From an uncultured Myxococcales bacterium (lineage in GTDB: Bacteria > Myxococcota_A > UBA9042): a DNA stretch of 64,000 bases. The position numbers were made by a program, and so were the translations under genes. The notes beneath the pieces are model-generated. The model did not search any database. It saw nothing but the letters and a program-made list of their open reading frames with translations, and was not told the origin of the DNA. This document shows, in pieces, positions 17,675-26,527 of this stretch; position 1 is the first letter of the stretch; every line of letters begins with the position of its first letter. The DNA lies in the NCBI GenBank assembly GCA_903883645.1, contig CAISBR010000171.1, forward strand, positions 22,642 to 86,641, written 5' to 3'.

Positions 17675-18342
17675 CGATGCTCCGCCTGACTTGGTTACTG
17701 CTCGCCAAAGACGTTCGCATTGCCGCCCGGTCGCGCGAAGTGCTCGGCTTTATGCTTCTTTTCGCCCTGCTCTGCGTGGTGGTTTTTGCCTTTGGCTTCT
17801 TGCGCGAGGGCCATGCCGCCCAAGACCAGGTGCCCGGCGTGCTGTGGGTGACGCTGCTCTTTACCGGAACAGTAGGGCTTTTGCGGCTTTTCGCCCCCGA
17901 GGACGAAGCCGGCAACTTGGACCTGGTGGCTCGCACGCGGAGTGGTACCGCCCCGCTATTCTGGTCGAAGGCCCTGCTGCAACTGCTATTTTCGGGGATC
18001 GTGACGCTGTTTCTAGTGCCGATCGTCGCAGTGTTTTTTGATACGTCGCTCGACGGGCTGCCGTGGATTGCCCTGTCGCTCGCTCTTGGGCTGGTGGGCC
18101 AAGCCGCCCTGGGCACGCTTGCTGCCGCGCTGCTGGCCCAGGTGCGTCTGCGCGAGGCCCTGTTGCCGCTGGTGCTGTATCCGCTGCTCGCGCCGCTAGT
18201 GCTGGGCGGGGTAAAGGTGACGGCCTTGGCGCTGACGCGCGCGCCTTATGCTGCGTTTTCAGGGTGGATCGAGCTCATGCTCGCCTTCGACCTGGTCGTC
18301 GTGGTACTCTCGCCTTGGCTGTTTGCGCGAGTGACAGAGTGA
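17671..18342 (+). CDS. ccmB: Haem exporter membrane subunit CcmB
   Basis: 223 aa with about six hydrophobic segments and the family-typical layout: an N-terminal RLTWLLLAKDVRIAARSRE segment preceding helix 1, GLLRLFAPEDEAGNLD on the first large loop, and FWSKALLQLLFSG. CcmB partners CcmA in the inner membrane. It overlaps ccmA by 4 bp and is followed by ccmC after 25 nt. Confidence 0.88.
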   Translation: MTMLRLTWLLLAKDVRIAARSREVLGFMLLFALLCVVVFAFGFLREGHAAQDQVPGVLWVTLLFTGTVGLLRLFAPEDEAGNLDLVARTRSGTAPLFWSKALLQLLFSGIVTLFLVPIVAVFFDTSLDGLPWIALSLALGLVGQAALGTLAAALLAQVRLREALLPLVLYPLLAPLVLGGVKVTALALTRAPYAAFSGWIELMLAFDLVVVVLSPWLFARVTE

Positions 18343-18367
18343 CGGCCCGCCTGCAAGGTCTTGATCG

Positions 18368-19087
18368 ATGACGGAAACTCCTTCGAAGCTACCCCTGCGC
18401 CTGCTCACTGGTCTTGGCCTGGGCACCCTGCTCTGCATCGCCGCGCTCGGCTGGGTGTTCTTTGTCGCGCCGGCCGACGAGAACCTGGGTATTGTTCAAA
18501 AAATCTTCTACTTTCATGTGGGTTCGGCCTTTGGCATGCTGCTGTGCCTGTGCGCCGCCTCGGCCAGCGCCCTTATCGATCTGATGGCGCCCAACGAGAC
18601 CATCGACGCCGCCGGCCAGGCCTGCACCGAAGTGGGCATGATCTTTGCGCTTGGGGTGCTGACCTCGGGGCCACTGTGGGCGCGCAAGTCGTGGGGCACC
18701 TGGTGGACCTGGGAGCCGCGGCTGACGCTGACGCTGCTGGTCTTGCTGATTGCCATAGCGGTGCTGGTGTTGCGCTCAATGGCTGCCGAGGCGCAGACCG
18801 GTCGGCGAATTGGCAATGCCCTCGCTGTGTTAGCAGCTCCAGTCGCCTACCTGATTCACATCGCGGTGCAAAAATGGGGCGGCACCCATCCGCAGGTCAT
18901 TCAGGGCGGAGGCATCCAGAGCAGCGACATGCGCATCGCCTTTTGGGGCTCGGTTGTCGCACTTCTTACCCTTGGTTTTTCGCTGGTTGCATTACGTTTG
19001 CGCGGCATCTTGCTCGAGCAGCACATGGTGCGGCTGCGTCTCGACCTTTCGGCGCTCGAGCTGCAGCGCGCCCGCAACGGGGAGTAA
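18368..19087 (+). CDS. ccmC: Haem handling protein CcmC
   Basis: 239 aa with six predicted transmembrane helices. It contains the tryptophan-rich haem-binding motif WGTWWTWEPRL and two candidate axial histidines, one in KIFYFHVGSAF and one before the last helices in YLIHIAVQKWGG. CcmC loads haem onto CcmE. The ATG at 18368 follows ccmB by 25 nt. CcmE, CcmF and CcmH are not in the window, so the rest of the pathway must be elsewhere. Confidence 0.93.
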   Translation: MTETPSKLPLRLLTGLGLGTLLCIAALGWVFFVAPADENLGIVQKIFYFHVGSAFGMLLCLCAASASALIDLMAPNETIDAAGQACTEVGMIFALGVLTSGPLWARKSWGTWWTWEPRLTLTLLVLLIAIAVLVLRSMAAEAQTGRRIGNALAVLAAPVAYLIHIAVQKWGGTHPQVIQGGGIQSSDMRIAFWGSVVALLTLGFSLVALRLRGILLEQHMVRLRLDLSALELQRARNGE

Positions 19088-19094
19088 GGTTCAT

Positions 19095-19403
19095 ATGCGA
19101 TTGAAGGCACTTACCACCTCTTTGGTCACCTTTGCCACCGGGTTCATCCTCACCGCTGGCCTAGCCTGGGCCGATGGCGCAACAGTTGCCCAAGACTTGA
19201 GCCGCTACAAAGAAGAATCCGTGCCCGGCGGCAAGCTAATGCTGATTGCTTACATGGTTCTATGGGGACTGGTCGGCGCCTATGCCATCCGCACCGCCTT
19301 GCGCCAGAGCCGCACCGAGCGCGACTTGGCCGCGTTGCAAGACCGCCTCGACCACTTTGCCGGCAGCGCCACCCCCGCCGGCGCTCCAAAGGCCGAAAAA
19401 TGA
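19095..19403 (+). CDS. Small membrane protein, probably CcmD-like, 102 aa
   Basis: ATG at 19095, 7 nt after ccmC. A signal-like hydrophobic N-terminus (LVTFATGFILTAGLAWA) and a second transmembrane helix (about 50-66, MLIAYMVLWGLVGAYAI) followed by an Arg-rich cytoplasmic helix resemble the short CcmD-type proteins found after ccmC. It overlaps the next small gene by 4 bp. Assignment rests on topology and position. Confidence 0.7.
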   Translation: MRLKALTTSLVTFATGFILTAGLAWADGATVAQDLSRYKEESVPGGKLMLIAYMVLWGLVGAYAIRTALRQSRTERDLAALQDRLDHFAGSATPAGAPKAEK

Positions 19404-19549
19404 CCAGCGCGCACGTGTTCTACATCCCTGTCATGCTGCTGCTGGGCGCCGTGGCCGGCTTCGTCATGGGCCGGCGCATGCTACTCGCCGAGCAGCAAGA
19501 GCAAGCCAAGCGCGCCGAGCGGCAAGCGCAACGCCACAATCAGCCGTAA
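19400..19549 (+). CDS. Tiny single-pass membrane protein, 49 aa
   Basis: The ATG at 19400 overlaps the previous stop (ATGA). The protein is one hydrophobic helix (about 7-24) followed by a strongly charged Glu/Gln/Arg/Lys helix. Size and position at the end of the ccm run suggest a CcmD or accessory subunit, but either of these two small proteins could be the true CcmD. The overlap supports it as a real gene despite its size. Confidence 0.65.
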   Translation: MTSAHVFYIPVMLLLGAVAGFVMGRRMLLAEQQEQAKRAERQAQRHNQP

Positions 19550-19559
19550 TCGCAGCTCG

Positions 19560-19904
19560 TTATTTGGTCTTGGCCGTTTCGGTCTTGGCCGGCTCAATGG
19601 GCCCCACCACGTTATGCCGGCCGCGGATCTGAGCGATCGACGTCTGCCGCGGCGGGTTGGCCATATCGTTAAGATCACTCATGGTGCGCATGCTGCGCTG
19701 CTTGCTGACCGGGGTAAACGGCTTGAGAACAAGCTCCATGCCGCGCCGCTCGGGCTTGGGCGGTGGCGGCACCGTCAGGTCGCGGTGGATGGGCACCATG
19801 GTGGTCGTTACCGAGTCGACCCGCCGAATCGGCGTGACGCGGTCCATCGAATCGAGCTCGTCCGCTTCGACCGGTGCGAGGATGCTCTCGTCATTGTCGC
19901 CCAT
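19560..19904 (-). CDS. Hypothetical protein, 114 aa
   Basis: No family is recognised. The protein is acidic at the N-terminus, then polar and Pro/Arg-rich with Thr-rich segments, probably largely disordered and cytoplasmic. AGGAG lies upstream of the ATG on the minus strand, which supports translation. It is tail-to-tail with the last ccm-run gene and divergent from the NCS1 transporter. Confidence 0.65.
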   Translation of the reverse strand: MGDNDESILAPVEADELDSMDRVTPIRRVDSVTTTMVPIHRDLTVPPPPKPERRGMELVLKPFTPVSKQRSMRTMSDLNDMANPPRQTSIAQIRGRHNVVGPIEPAKTETAKTK

Positions 19905-20103
19905 GTGGCTCTCCTAACGCGTGCGGGCCAACGCGGACCGCCCCTGCACCATGCCGGAACTGCGGACGGCTTGTCAAAGTCGCAACGGCATGGGCAGCAA
20001 CCGCGGGCTCATGCAGGCTTTTTGCGAGAATGCCCTTGTCAGGCGCCGCGCTGCGGGTTACGGTCGCCGCGCCCCTTGCCCTCTCGACCCCGCGGAGCCG
20101 CCT

Positions 20104-21645
20104 ATGCACGACCCGACACTGGCCGCCGAGGCCCTGGCCGAACTACCTGCCGATATTGCGCATTCGCCGCTTTTTAACCCCGACTTGGCGCCGGTGCCGC
20201 AAAAACGTCGCGTGTGGACGACCTACAACTATGCGGCACTATGGGTCTCGATGGCCCACTGCATCCCCACCTATACGCTGGCGGGCGGACTCATCGCCGC
20301 CGGCATGAACTGGTGGCAAGCGCTGCTAACGATTGGACTTGGCAATCTAATCGTGCTGGTGCCCATCTTGCTCAACGCCCATCCGGGTACCAAGTATGGC
20401 ATTCCGTTTCCGGTGCTGGCGCGGGCGTCTTTTGGCACAGCGGGCGCGAATATCCCTGCGCTCATCCGGGCTTTGGTGGCCTGTGGCTGGTTCGGCATCA
20501 ACACCTACATCGGCGGCGAGGCCATCAAGACGTTTCTGGGCACGTTCTGGCCGGGGTATTTGCACCTCGGCGGAGAGTTCGCCATAGCCGGCCTCGGCTT
20601 ACCCAGCGCCATCACCTTCATGATCTTTTGGGCGATGAACATCTTCATCATCTACAAGGGCATGAATGCCGTGCGGGTTTTCGAGAACTGGGCCGCCCCC
20701 ATCGTGCTCGTACTCGCCGCCGGCCTGCTGTGGTGGGTGGTCGGTCGCGCGGGCGGCACCGGTCCGCTGCTGGCACAGCCGTCAAAATTCAAGACGATCA
20801 GCGAGTTCTGGCCCGTATTCGTGCCCTCGCTCACGGCCATGGTGGGTTTTTGGGCCACCCTGTCGCTGAACATCCCGGATTTTACTCGCTACGGCAAAGG
20901 CCAAAAAGAGCAGATGCTCGGCCAAGCGCTGGGTCTGCCCACGACCATGATCGCGTTTTCGGCAATGGCGCTGGTGATCACCTCGGCCTCCGCGGCGGTG
21001 CTGACGGGCGCCGAGCTCAAGGATCTGTGGCAACCCGAATTCCTTTTGGGTCAAATGACTTCGGCGACGCCGCCCAAGGGTATGGCCGCGCCGCTTATCG
21101 CCGATAGCCTGGTTCGCGCAGTGGTGGCGGTGGTCGCAGTGTTCGGCATCGTCGTCGCCACGCTCTCGGTGAACATTGCCGCCAACGTGGTCAGCCCTGC
21201 CAACGATTTCGCAAACTTAGCACCCAAGAAGATCAGCTTCGAGACGGGCGGCCTCATCACCGGCATCCTGGGCATCTTGTGTATGCCATGGAAACTCATG
21301 CAAGATCCCGCCACCTACCTGGGCGGCTGGCTGGGCGGCGTCTCGGCGCTTTTGGGACCTGTGGCCGGGGTGCTGATCGCGGACTACTTCTTGATCCGCA
21401 AGACGAATCTCGACGTTCCCGACCTGTACCGCACGACCGGTCGCTATGGCCGCTACAACCGCGCCGCCATTGTGGCATTGGCGCTGGGCATTGCGCCGAA
21501 TCTACCCGGATTCTTTAAGGGAATTCACTTGATCCACGGCGAGCCCGATGGCTGGGACGCCCTTTACATCTATGCGTGGTTTACCGGCACTGCGATTGCC
21601 GCGCTGGTGTATTGGCTGCTGCAGCGCAATCGCAAGCTCGCGTAA
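20104..21645 (+). CDS. NCS1-family nucleobase/hydantoin-type transporter
   Basis: 513 aa with about 12 transmembrane helices. The opening segment (NYAALWVSMAHCIPTY, then AGMNWWQALLTIGLGN and NAHPGTKYGIPFPVLAR) is the NCS1 hallmark, followed by ALVACGWFGINTYIGGEAI and the NIPDFTRYGKG motif between helices 6 and 7. These are inner-membrane Na+ or H+ symporters for uracil, cytosine, allantoin or hydantoins; the substrate cannot be told from sequence. The start is the ATG at 20104 with GGAG upstream; the longer open frame is not NCS1-like. No nucleobase-degradation genes adjoin it. Confidence 0.92.
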   Translation: MHDPTLAAEALAELPADIAHSPLFNPDLAPVPQKRRVWTTYNYAALWVSMAHCIPTYTLAGGLIAAGMNWWQALLTIGLGNLIVLVPILLNAHPGTKYGIPFPVLARASFGTAGANIPALIRALVACGWFGINTYIGGEAIKTFLGTFWPGYLHLGGEFAIAGLGLPSAITFMIFWAMNIFIIYKGMNAVRVFENWAAPIVLVLAAGLLWWVVGRAGGTGPLLAQPSKFKTISEFWPVFVPSLTAMVGFWATLSLNIPDFTRYGKGQKEQMLGQALGLPTTMIAFSAMALVITSASAAVLTGAELKDLWQPEFLLGQMTSATPPKGMAAPLIADSLVRAVVAVVAVFGIVVATLSVNIAANVVSPANDFANLAPKKISFETGGLITGILGILCMPWKLMQDPATYLGGWLGGVSALLGPVAGVLIADYFLIRKTNLDVPDLYRTTGRYGRYNRAAIVALALGIAPNLPGFFKGIHLIHGEPDGWDALYIYAWFTGTAIAALVYWLLQRNRKLA

Positions 21646-21648
21646 CGA

Positions 21649-22200
21649 CTAGCTTGGCCCCATCGCATCGACCAGGGGCAGCGCCGGCGCAGCGTCCGTT
21701 TCGTGCAGGGCCTCGGCCAAGATCGCGCGCAGTTGCGTCATTTCGGCGCGGGCAAGACGCTGACCGACTTGCGACGCCCACCCCATTAGCGCCGCCACCG
21801 CCGCGCAACCCAGTGTGCCCAGCAGCGCCCAGGGCAAAGTCCCCACCATCCATTGCGACATGCCGAAAATCGCTGCAAAAAAGCCAATCGTGCCAAGCAG
21901 CAGATAGGCCGCGGCGAAGCCCGTCCACACGCTGGGATGGGGCGAAAACCGGCCAAACGCCTCGACTCCAGTAGCATCGGCGTGCAGGTCTAGATTCAGC
22001 CAAGGCGACCAGAATTTGCGCTGTTTGGGCGCAATCAGCACGTGCAGCCTATCGAAATGCTTGCGATGCGCACCGCCCGCCGGTCGCGACCAGCGCACCT
22101 CAAGGTCGGGTCGGCTCAGCACGCGCTCGAGCTCGGTAGCCACCACTTCTGAGTCGTGGGGCACCTTGACGGTAAAGTTCGGCCGAAGATGCAACGCCAT
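21649..22200 (-). CDS. Hypothetical two-helix membrane protein, 183 aa
   Basis: The soluble N-terminal ~85 residues (LRPNFTVKVPHDSEVVATEL, then an HRKHFDRLHVLI-like segment) are followed by two transmembrane helices (about 95-140) and a cytoplasmic helix. The stop is 3 bp from the NCS1 stop. GGAG/AGGG precedes the ATG. No family is recognised, and nothing in the context points to a function. Confidence 0.7.
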   Translation of the reverse strand: MALHLRPNFTVKVPHDSEVVATELERVLSRPDLEVRWSRPAGGAHRKHFDRLHVLIAPKQRKFWSPWLNLDLHADATGVEAFGRFSPHPSVWTGFAAAYLLLGTIGFFAAIFGMSQWMVGTLPWALLGTLGCAAVAALMGWASQVGQRLARAEMTQLRAILAEALHETDAAPALPLVDAMGPS

Positions 22201-22414
22201 GCCCTACTCCGTCGCGCGCCGTTCCGGATCGACCGCCCTGTCATCACTTTGTAACGAGTGGCGCTGCGGCAAGCAAGCGTGCCGCAGCAACCCACCGAAA
22301 TGCGACGGAATCTGCTGCAAAGTCGCGAGACTGGCCAGCGCGCTCTTGCCCCGTGGCGTGCGCCATCCTACCGTGACGCACTGCGGCATTCTTCGCCGCC
22401 CCACTGGATGTTTC

Positions 22415-22924
22415 ATGGCAACGGTCACTCTGCGCGGCAACCCCGTCGCTCTTTCTGGCACCTTGGTGGCGGTCGGCCAGGCCGCGCCTGATTTTCGCTT
22501 GACGGGCTTGGACTTAAAGGATGTGAGCTTGGGCGATCTGGCTGGCCAGCCCGTGGTTCTCAACATCTTCCCCAGTGTCGATACCGCCGTGTGCGCGGCG
22601 AGCGTGCGCCGCTTCAATGCCGAGATCGGCAAGTACGACGGCGCGATCTGCCTGTGCATCAGTCGCGATTTGCCTTTTGCACTCAAGCGCTTCTGCGGCG
22701 CCGAGGGCCTAGATCACGTGCGACCACTGTCGGAACTGCGCGACCTGAGCTTTGGCGCCGCCTACGGTCTGCGGCTGCAAGAGTCGGGCATGGCCGGCCT
22801 GCTGGCACGCGCGGTGGTGGTACTGGGTCGCGATGGCAAAGTGGTCTACAGCGAGCTAGTGCCCGAGATTACTCAGGAACCCAACTACGCCGCCGCACTC
22901 GAGGCCCTGGGCAGCGTAAAGTAG
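22415..22924 (+). CDS. tpx: Thiol peroxidase (atypical 2-Cys peroxiredoxin)
   Basis: 169 aa, matching Tpx length. The peroxidatic Cys60 sits in SVDTAVCAASVRRF and the resolving Cys94 in DLPFALKRFCGAEGL, equivalent to Cys61 and Cys95 of E. coli Tpx. It reduces alkyl hydroperoxides using thioredoxin. The start is the ATG at 22415; the open frame continues upstream but that part is not Tpx-like. It is tail-to-tail with the next gene, 3 bp apart. Confidence 0.95.
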   Translation: MATVTLRGNPVALSGTLVAVGQAAPDFRLTGLDLKDVSLGDLAGQPVVLNIFPSVDTAVCAASVRRFNAEIGKYDGAICLCISRDLPFALKRFCGAEGLDHVRPLSELRDLSFGAAYGLRLQESGMAGLLARAVVVLGRDGKVVYSELVPEITQEPNYAAALEALGSVK

Positions 22925-22927
22925 GGC

Positions 22928-24109
22928 TTACGCAAACAGCGACTTCAGCGAGAAACCGGGCACCAGTCCGTCGTATTGCTTCAGCAGCTGCTGAAAACGC
23001 GGCGGCACTTCGGACTGGAGCTTGGCATCGATCTCTTTGCGGATGCCGTCGAGCTTGATGTTCGGCATTTCGGGCGAGATTTGCGCGCCCGCCGCCAGCC
23101 CCAGCAGCTCGCCCAGGGCCACGAGGCCGTTGATAGCGCCCTCCGCGCTGAGGTCGTAGTCAAAGCTGAAGGCGCCGCCCTTCTTGATCGTCACGCCGTG
23201 CAGGTCGAGCTCTTTAAAGTCTTTGAATGCGCCCTCTTTGGGCAGCACCTGGATGCCGTGATCGCCGGCCCGGAGCGTCAGCTGCTCGATCACCGGCTGC
23301 GCCAGTTTGCCCGCGCCCTGGGCGCTCAGGTCGAGCGGCGTGCCCTTGGCGATCACGAGCTCTAGGCCCGAGTCACCCAGATCTACACGGAAATCCTCGG
23401 GCAGGCCCACATTCAGGCTCGCTGACGGGGCGCTCAGTTTTTGCGCCATGCCGCCACCCTGGCCCGGCACTGCCGACGAAAACTCAAACATCTTCTGCAT
23501 TTGCGCGATGGTGCCCGACAGATCGGGGTCGCGATTGGGCGAGTACCCCGCCTGCTGCACCGCGGCCGGCAGCAAGGGCTTCAGCTTCTGCTCGAGCACA
23601 GACTCGACCTTCCACTTGCCGATCTTTCCAATAATACCAAAGAGATCAAAGCCATCGGATGCGACGTTGGCGGTGAATTTGGCCGAGTCGAAGTTCCAGC
23701 CGATGGAGTTGATGCGGACGTCGGGCGCGTTGCGCACCTTAACTAAGATACCGGGATCGCACGAGAAACGCAGGCCGCCCCAACCGAGTGAGGCGTTCAT
23801 CTTGCTGCCGGCGTCGAACATGACCTCGATGTCTTGGTCGCGGTAGGCCGTGCTGCCCTCGTCGAGCGTCGCACCCACGCTGCCGCCCTGCACCGACTTC
23901 TGCGCAGCCTGCAACGCCTCGGGGCCCGTTTGCGGAAGCCCAGGTACTGCCGCAGGTTTTACAGCATCGCGGCCCTGCTGGTAGTTCATGCCGCGCAGCG
24001 CAGCGTCGCCACCACCGGCAGCCGCAGCGGGAGCAGCCCCGGCGGGCTTTTGCCCAGGTGCGGCGGCAGGTTTCTGTGCGCTTTTTGGAGCTTGGGCGGC
24101 AGCAGGCAT
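22928..24109 (-). CDS. Unknown 393-aa protein with N-terminal NYxxGxxxVKP motif and no signal peptide
   Basis: The start is the ATG at 24109. The N-terminal ~45 residues are Ala/Pro/Gln/Lys-rich, then MNYQQGRDAVKP and a Gly/Pro-rich linker; the remaining ~280 residues are strand-rich with repeated VxINxxxxNFDSAKF-like and LDLHGVTIKK-like elements, suggesting a lipid-binding or beta-sandwich fold. There is no Sec, Tat or lipobox signal. The motif recurs in the EF-hand protein at 33172 (ANYADGAALVKP). It lies 92 nt after the GH92 gene on the same strand. Function is unknown. Confidence 0.78.
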   Translation of the reverse strand: MPAAAQAPKSAQKPAAAPGQKPAGAAPAAAAGGGDAALRGMNYQQGRDAVKPAAVPGLPQTGPEALQAAQKSVQGGSVGATLDEGSTAYRDQDIEVMFDAGSKMNASLGWGGLRFSCDPGILVKVRNAPDVRINSIGWNFDSAKFTANVASDGFDLFGIIGKIGKWKVESVLEQKLKPLLPAAVQQAGYSPNRDPDLSGTIAQMQKMFEFSSAVPGQGGGMAQKLSAPSASLNVGLPEDFRVDLGDSGLELVIAKGTPLDLSAQGAGKLAQPVIEQLTLRAGDHGIQVLPKEGAFKDFKELDLHGVTIKKGGAFSFDYDLSAEGAINGLVALGELLGLAAGAQISPEMPNIKLDGIRKEIDAKLQSEVPPRFQQLLKQYDGLVPGFSLKSLFA

Positions 24110-24201
24110 GGCAGACTCGAGTGCGCGGTGGAGCGCTAGTGGCAGGCTAACCGGCAGCCACCGCAGGGGCAACTCGCGGCGGCGTTTTGACGGCTGCGGG
24201 G

Positions 24202-26526
24202 CTACGGCGCTGCGGTCTGCACGCCCCAGTTGCTGGCGCCGGCGCCCAGTTCGAGCTCGAGCCAGCCGCCTTTGGCCAAGGCGCCGTGGGCGATTTTCGG
24301 CCCTTGCAGCAGCTTGCCGTTCCACTTGGCACTGAGGATGTGCGGCAGGCTGGCCGCGCCCGGCGCGACGATATGAACCGTACTTTTGCCAACTTGCATG
24401 TCGACACGCTCGAATAGCGGCGCCGTCAACGTGTAGAGCCCATCGCCCGGGTTAGTCGGATACAGGCCCAGGGCGGCGAACACAAGCCAGGCCGAGGTCG
24501 CACCCGCATCGTCGTTGCCTGGTAACCCACCGGGCTGCAAAGTAAAATGCTTGTCGACGAGCGCGCGCACCCGTTCGCTCGCCCGCCACGGCTGGCCAAA
24601 ATCGGCATACAGCCAGGGCGCATGAAAATCGGGCTCGTTGGCCATGTCGAAGTGGCCGCCATCAAAGAATTCGTCGAGTCTAGCAAGCGCCTGTGGCAGC
24701 CCACCAAGCTGCTTGGCCAGGGCGAGCGGCTCGTGGCTGACCGTCCACTGGTAGATCCAGGCATTGGCCTCGGTAAACCCGGGCAGCGCCTTGGGATCAA
24801 AGGGCTCTTTCCACGAACCGTCGGCCTTGCGCAGCTGCGGAAAACCGTGCGGCCCCCAGGTGTTCTGCCAATTGTGCGCACGCTGGGCCATCTGCGCCGC
24901 GGTCGCTTGGTCGCCCTGCTGCCCTGCCAGCACGCCCAGGCACCAGTCCGAATACGCGTGCTCTAGGGTCATCGACGCGCCCTGCGTCACGTCGCACTCG
25001 GCTGGAACCCAGCCATTTTGCACATAGAACGGCGGCGAGCCCTGGTTCAGATAGCCGCACAGCCCGGCATCGCTAGGGTTCTGCGAGTCGCTCAGCCCGC
25101 CGTGCTTGGCCACCGCGTAAGCCGCCGGCACATCGAACTGCGTCAGGCCTTTTTGCACCGCATCCGCCAGCAGGCAGAAGGTGAAGTTGCCCGTCATCAC
25201 ACGCGAATCACCGCTGGCGTGCCAGGGGCACTTGGGCAGATAGCCGTCGGGCCCGCTCAGCCACACCAGCGACTGCAGCATGTCGCCCACCAGCTCGGGC
25301 GCCAGCAGCGTCAGCAGCGGATGCACCGTATGCACCGTGTCCCACACGCACCAGTCGTCGGTGTAGAAGTGCCGGCCCTGGCTCGACTGCGCCGCGGGCG
25401 TGGCCAGCGCGCCATTCCAAAACTGACCATCTTCTGTGTAATCGGCGGGTTGCAGCATGGCGTGGTACAAGGCGGTGTAGATGGTCCGCAGGCGCTCGCT
25501 CGCCGCGCCCGCAATTTGTACCCGACCGAGCAGAGAATTCCACGCGGTCTCAAGCTGTTTCTGCACCTGCTCAAAGGTTTGGCTCGCCAGTTCTTGGCCG
25601 CGGTGTTGGCGCGCCAGCTCGGGCGACAGCAGCGACAGGCAGACATGGGCGTTGAGCGTCCACGCCTGGGCACTCGAAAACTCGAGCCAGGTCAGTAAGT
25701 TTGCCCCCTCGTGGCTCGTCGCAGCGGGCAGCACCTTGCCGGCCGCAAAGCTAGTGGCGGCGGTGGGCGTGTGGTCGAGCGCCACATCGGCATACACCGA
25801 AACCAGCCCCGTCTCGGGCACTTTCTTGCTCAAGATGTCGTGCAGCAGCGGATGCACATCGTAGTCGCCGCGCAGGGCCATCCGCGCCTCGCCCAGGTTT
25901 TCGATGTGGCCACCGGTACTTTTGCCCCGTGTATGCGCCAAGCTGACCGCGAGCCGCGACGTGCCGGCGGGCATCTGGTAGCGGTGCCAGCCGCAGTGCT
26001 GAGTGGCCGTCAGCTCGACCTTGATTTGCGAATCATCGAGTATTACCGAGTACTTACCCACGGTCGCCGACTCAGTTGCGTGCGAAAACGGCGCGGCGTA
26101 AGCGGCCTCGTCGGCGGTGGGCGTGTGCAGGCTGGGCAAAAGGGCGATCTGGCTGTAGCCATAGGCACTTCCGCCCGGACCGTCTAGGTGCGTGTGCGAA
26201 AATGCTTGAATCTTCTTGGCATCCCAGGTGTAGCCCTTGATGTCCATGCCGCCGTTGTCGGTGTCGGGCCCCAGTTTGAGCATACTGTGCGGCAAGGTGA
26301 CGCCGTAGAACACGTTGCCTGAGCCGCCGGTGCCGACGCGCGGGTCGACCAAGCTGCTGGGGTCGGCCGCCATGGCCACTGCACTAAGACCCGGATTATA
26401 GGCTAGTTCTTGGTGCGCATCGGTCTGGGCGTCGCCCGCACTTGCCAACGTTGCATTTTCGCCACAGCCCAGTGCAAGAATGCCACACGCGATCAATAAT
26501 ACTAGTATAATCAGTCGATTAAGCAT
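24202..26526 (-). CDS. Glycoside hydrolase family 92 lipoprotein (alpha-mannosidase)
   Basis: 774 aa. A lipoprotein signal ends in LALGC. The GH92 body starts with VDPRVGTGGSGNVFYGVTLP (compare the VDPFIGTGG signature) and contains DNGGMDIKGY, a large (alpha/alpha)-type catalytic region, and the late motif GNDDAGATSAW. GH92 enzymes are Ca2+-dependent exo-alpha-mannosidases, often acting on N-glycan mannose. Being lipidated, it is expected at the cell surface or periplasm. The ATG follows the PilT-type gene stop by 1 nt with AAGGG within that gene's end, so translation is coupled. Confidence 0.92.
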   Translation of the reverse strand: MLNRLIILVLLIACGILALGCGENATLASAGDAQTDAHQELAYNPGLSAVAMAADPSSLVDPRVGTGGSGNVFYGVTLPHSMLKLGPDTDNGGMDIKGYTWDAKKIQAFSHTHLDGPGGSAYGYSQIALLPSLHTPTADEAAYAAPFSHATESATVGKYSVILDDSQIKVELTATQHCGWHRYQMPAGTSRLAVSLAHTRGKSTGGHIENLGEARMALRGDYDVHPLLHDILSKKVPETGLVSVYADVALDHTPTAATSFAAGKVLPAATSHEGANLLTWLEFSSAQAWTLNAHVCLSLLSPELARQHRGQELASQTFEQVQKQLETAWNSLLGRVQIAGAASERLRTIYTALYHAMLQPADYTEDGQFWNGALATPAAQSSQGRHFYTDDWCVWDTVHTVHPLLTLLAPELVGDMLQSLVWLSGPDGYLPKCPWHASGDSRVMTGNFTFCLLADAVQKGLTQFDVPAAYAVAKHGGLSDSQNPSDAGLCGYLNQGSPPFYVQNGWVPAECDVTQGASMTLEHAYSDWCLGVLAGQQGDQATAAQMAQRAHNWQNTWGPHGFPQLRKADGSWKEPFDPKALPGFTEANAWIYQWTVSHEPLALAKQLGGLPQALARLDEFFDGGHFDMANEPDFHAPWLYADFGQPWRASERVRALVDKHFTLQPGGLPGNDDAGATSAWLVFAALGLYPTNPGDGLYTLTAPLFERVDMQVGKSTVHIVAPGAASLPHILSAKWNGKLLQGPKIAHGALAKGGWLELELGAGASNWGVQTAAP

Positions 26527-26527
26527 C

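Noticed and set aside
18361..19104. 247-codon frame overlapping ccmC
   Set aside because: Out of frame with the conserved CcmC motifs; low-complexity product.
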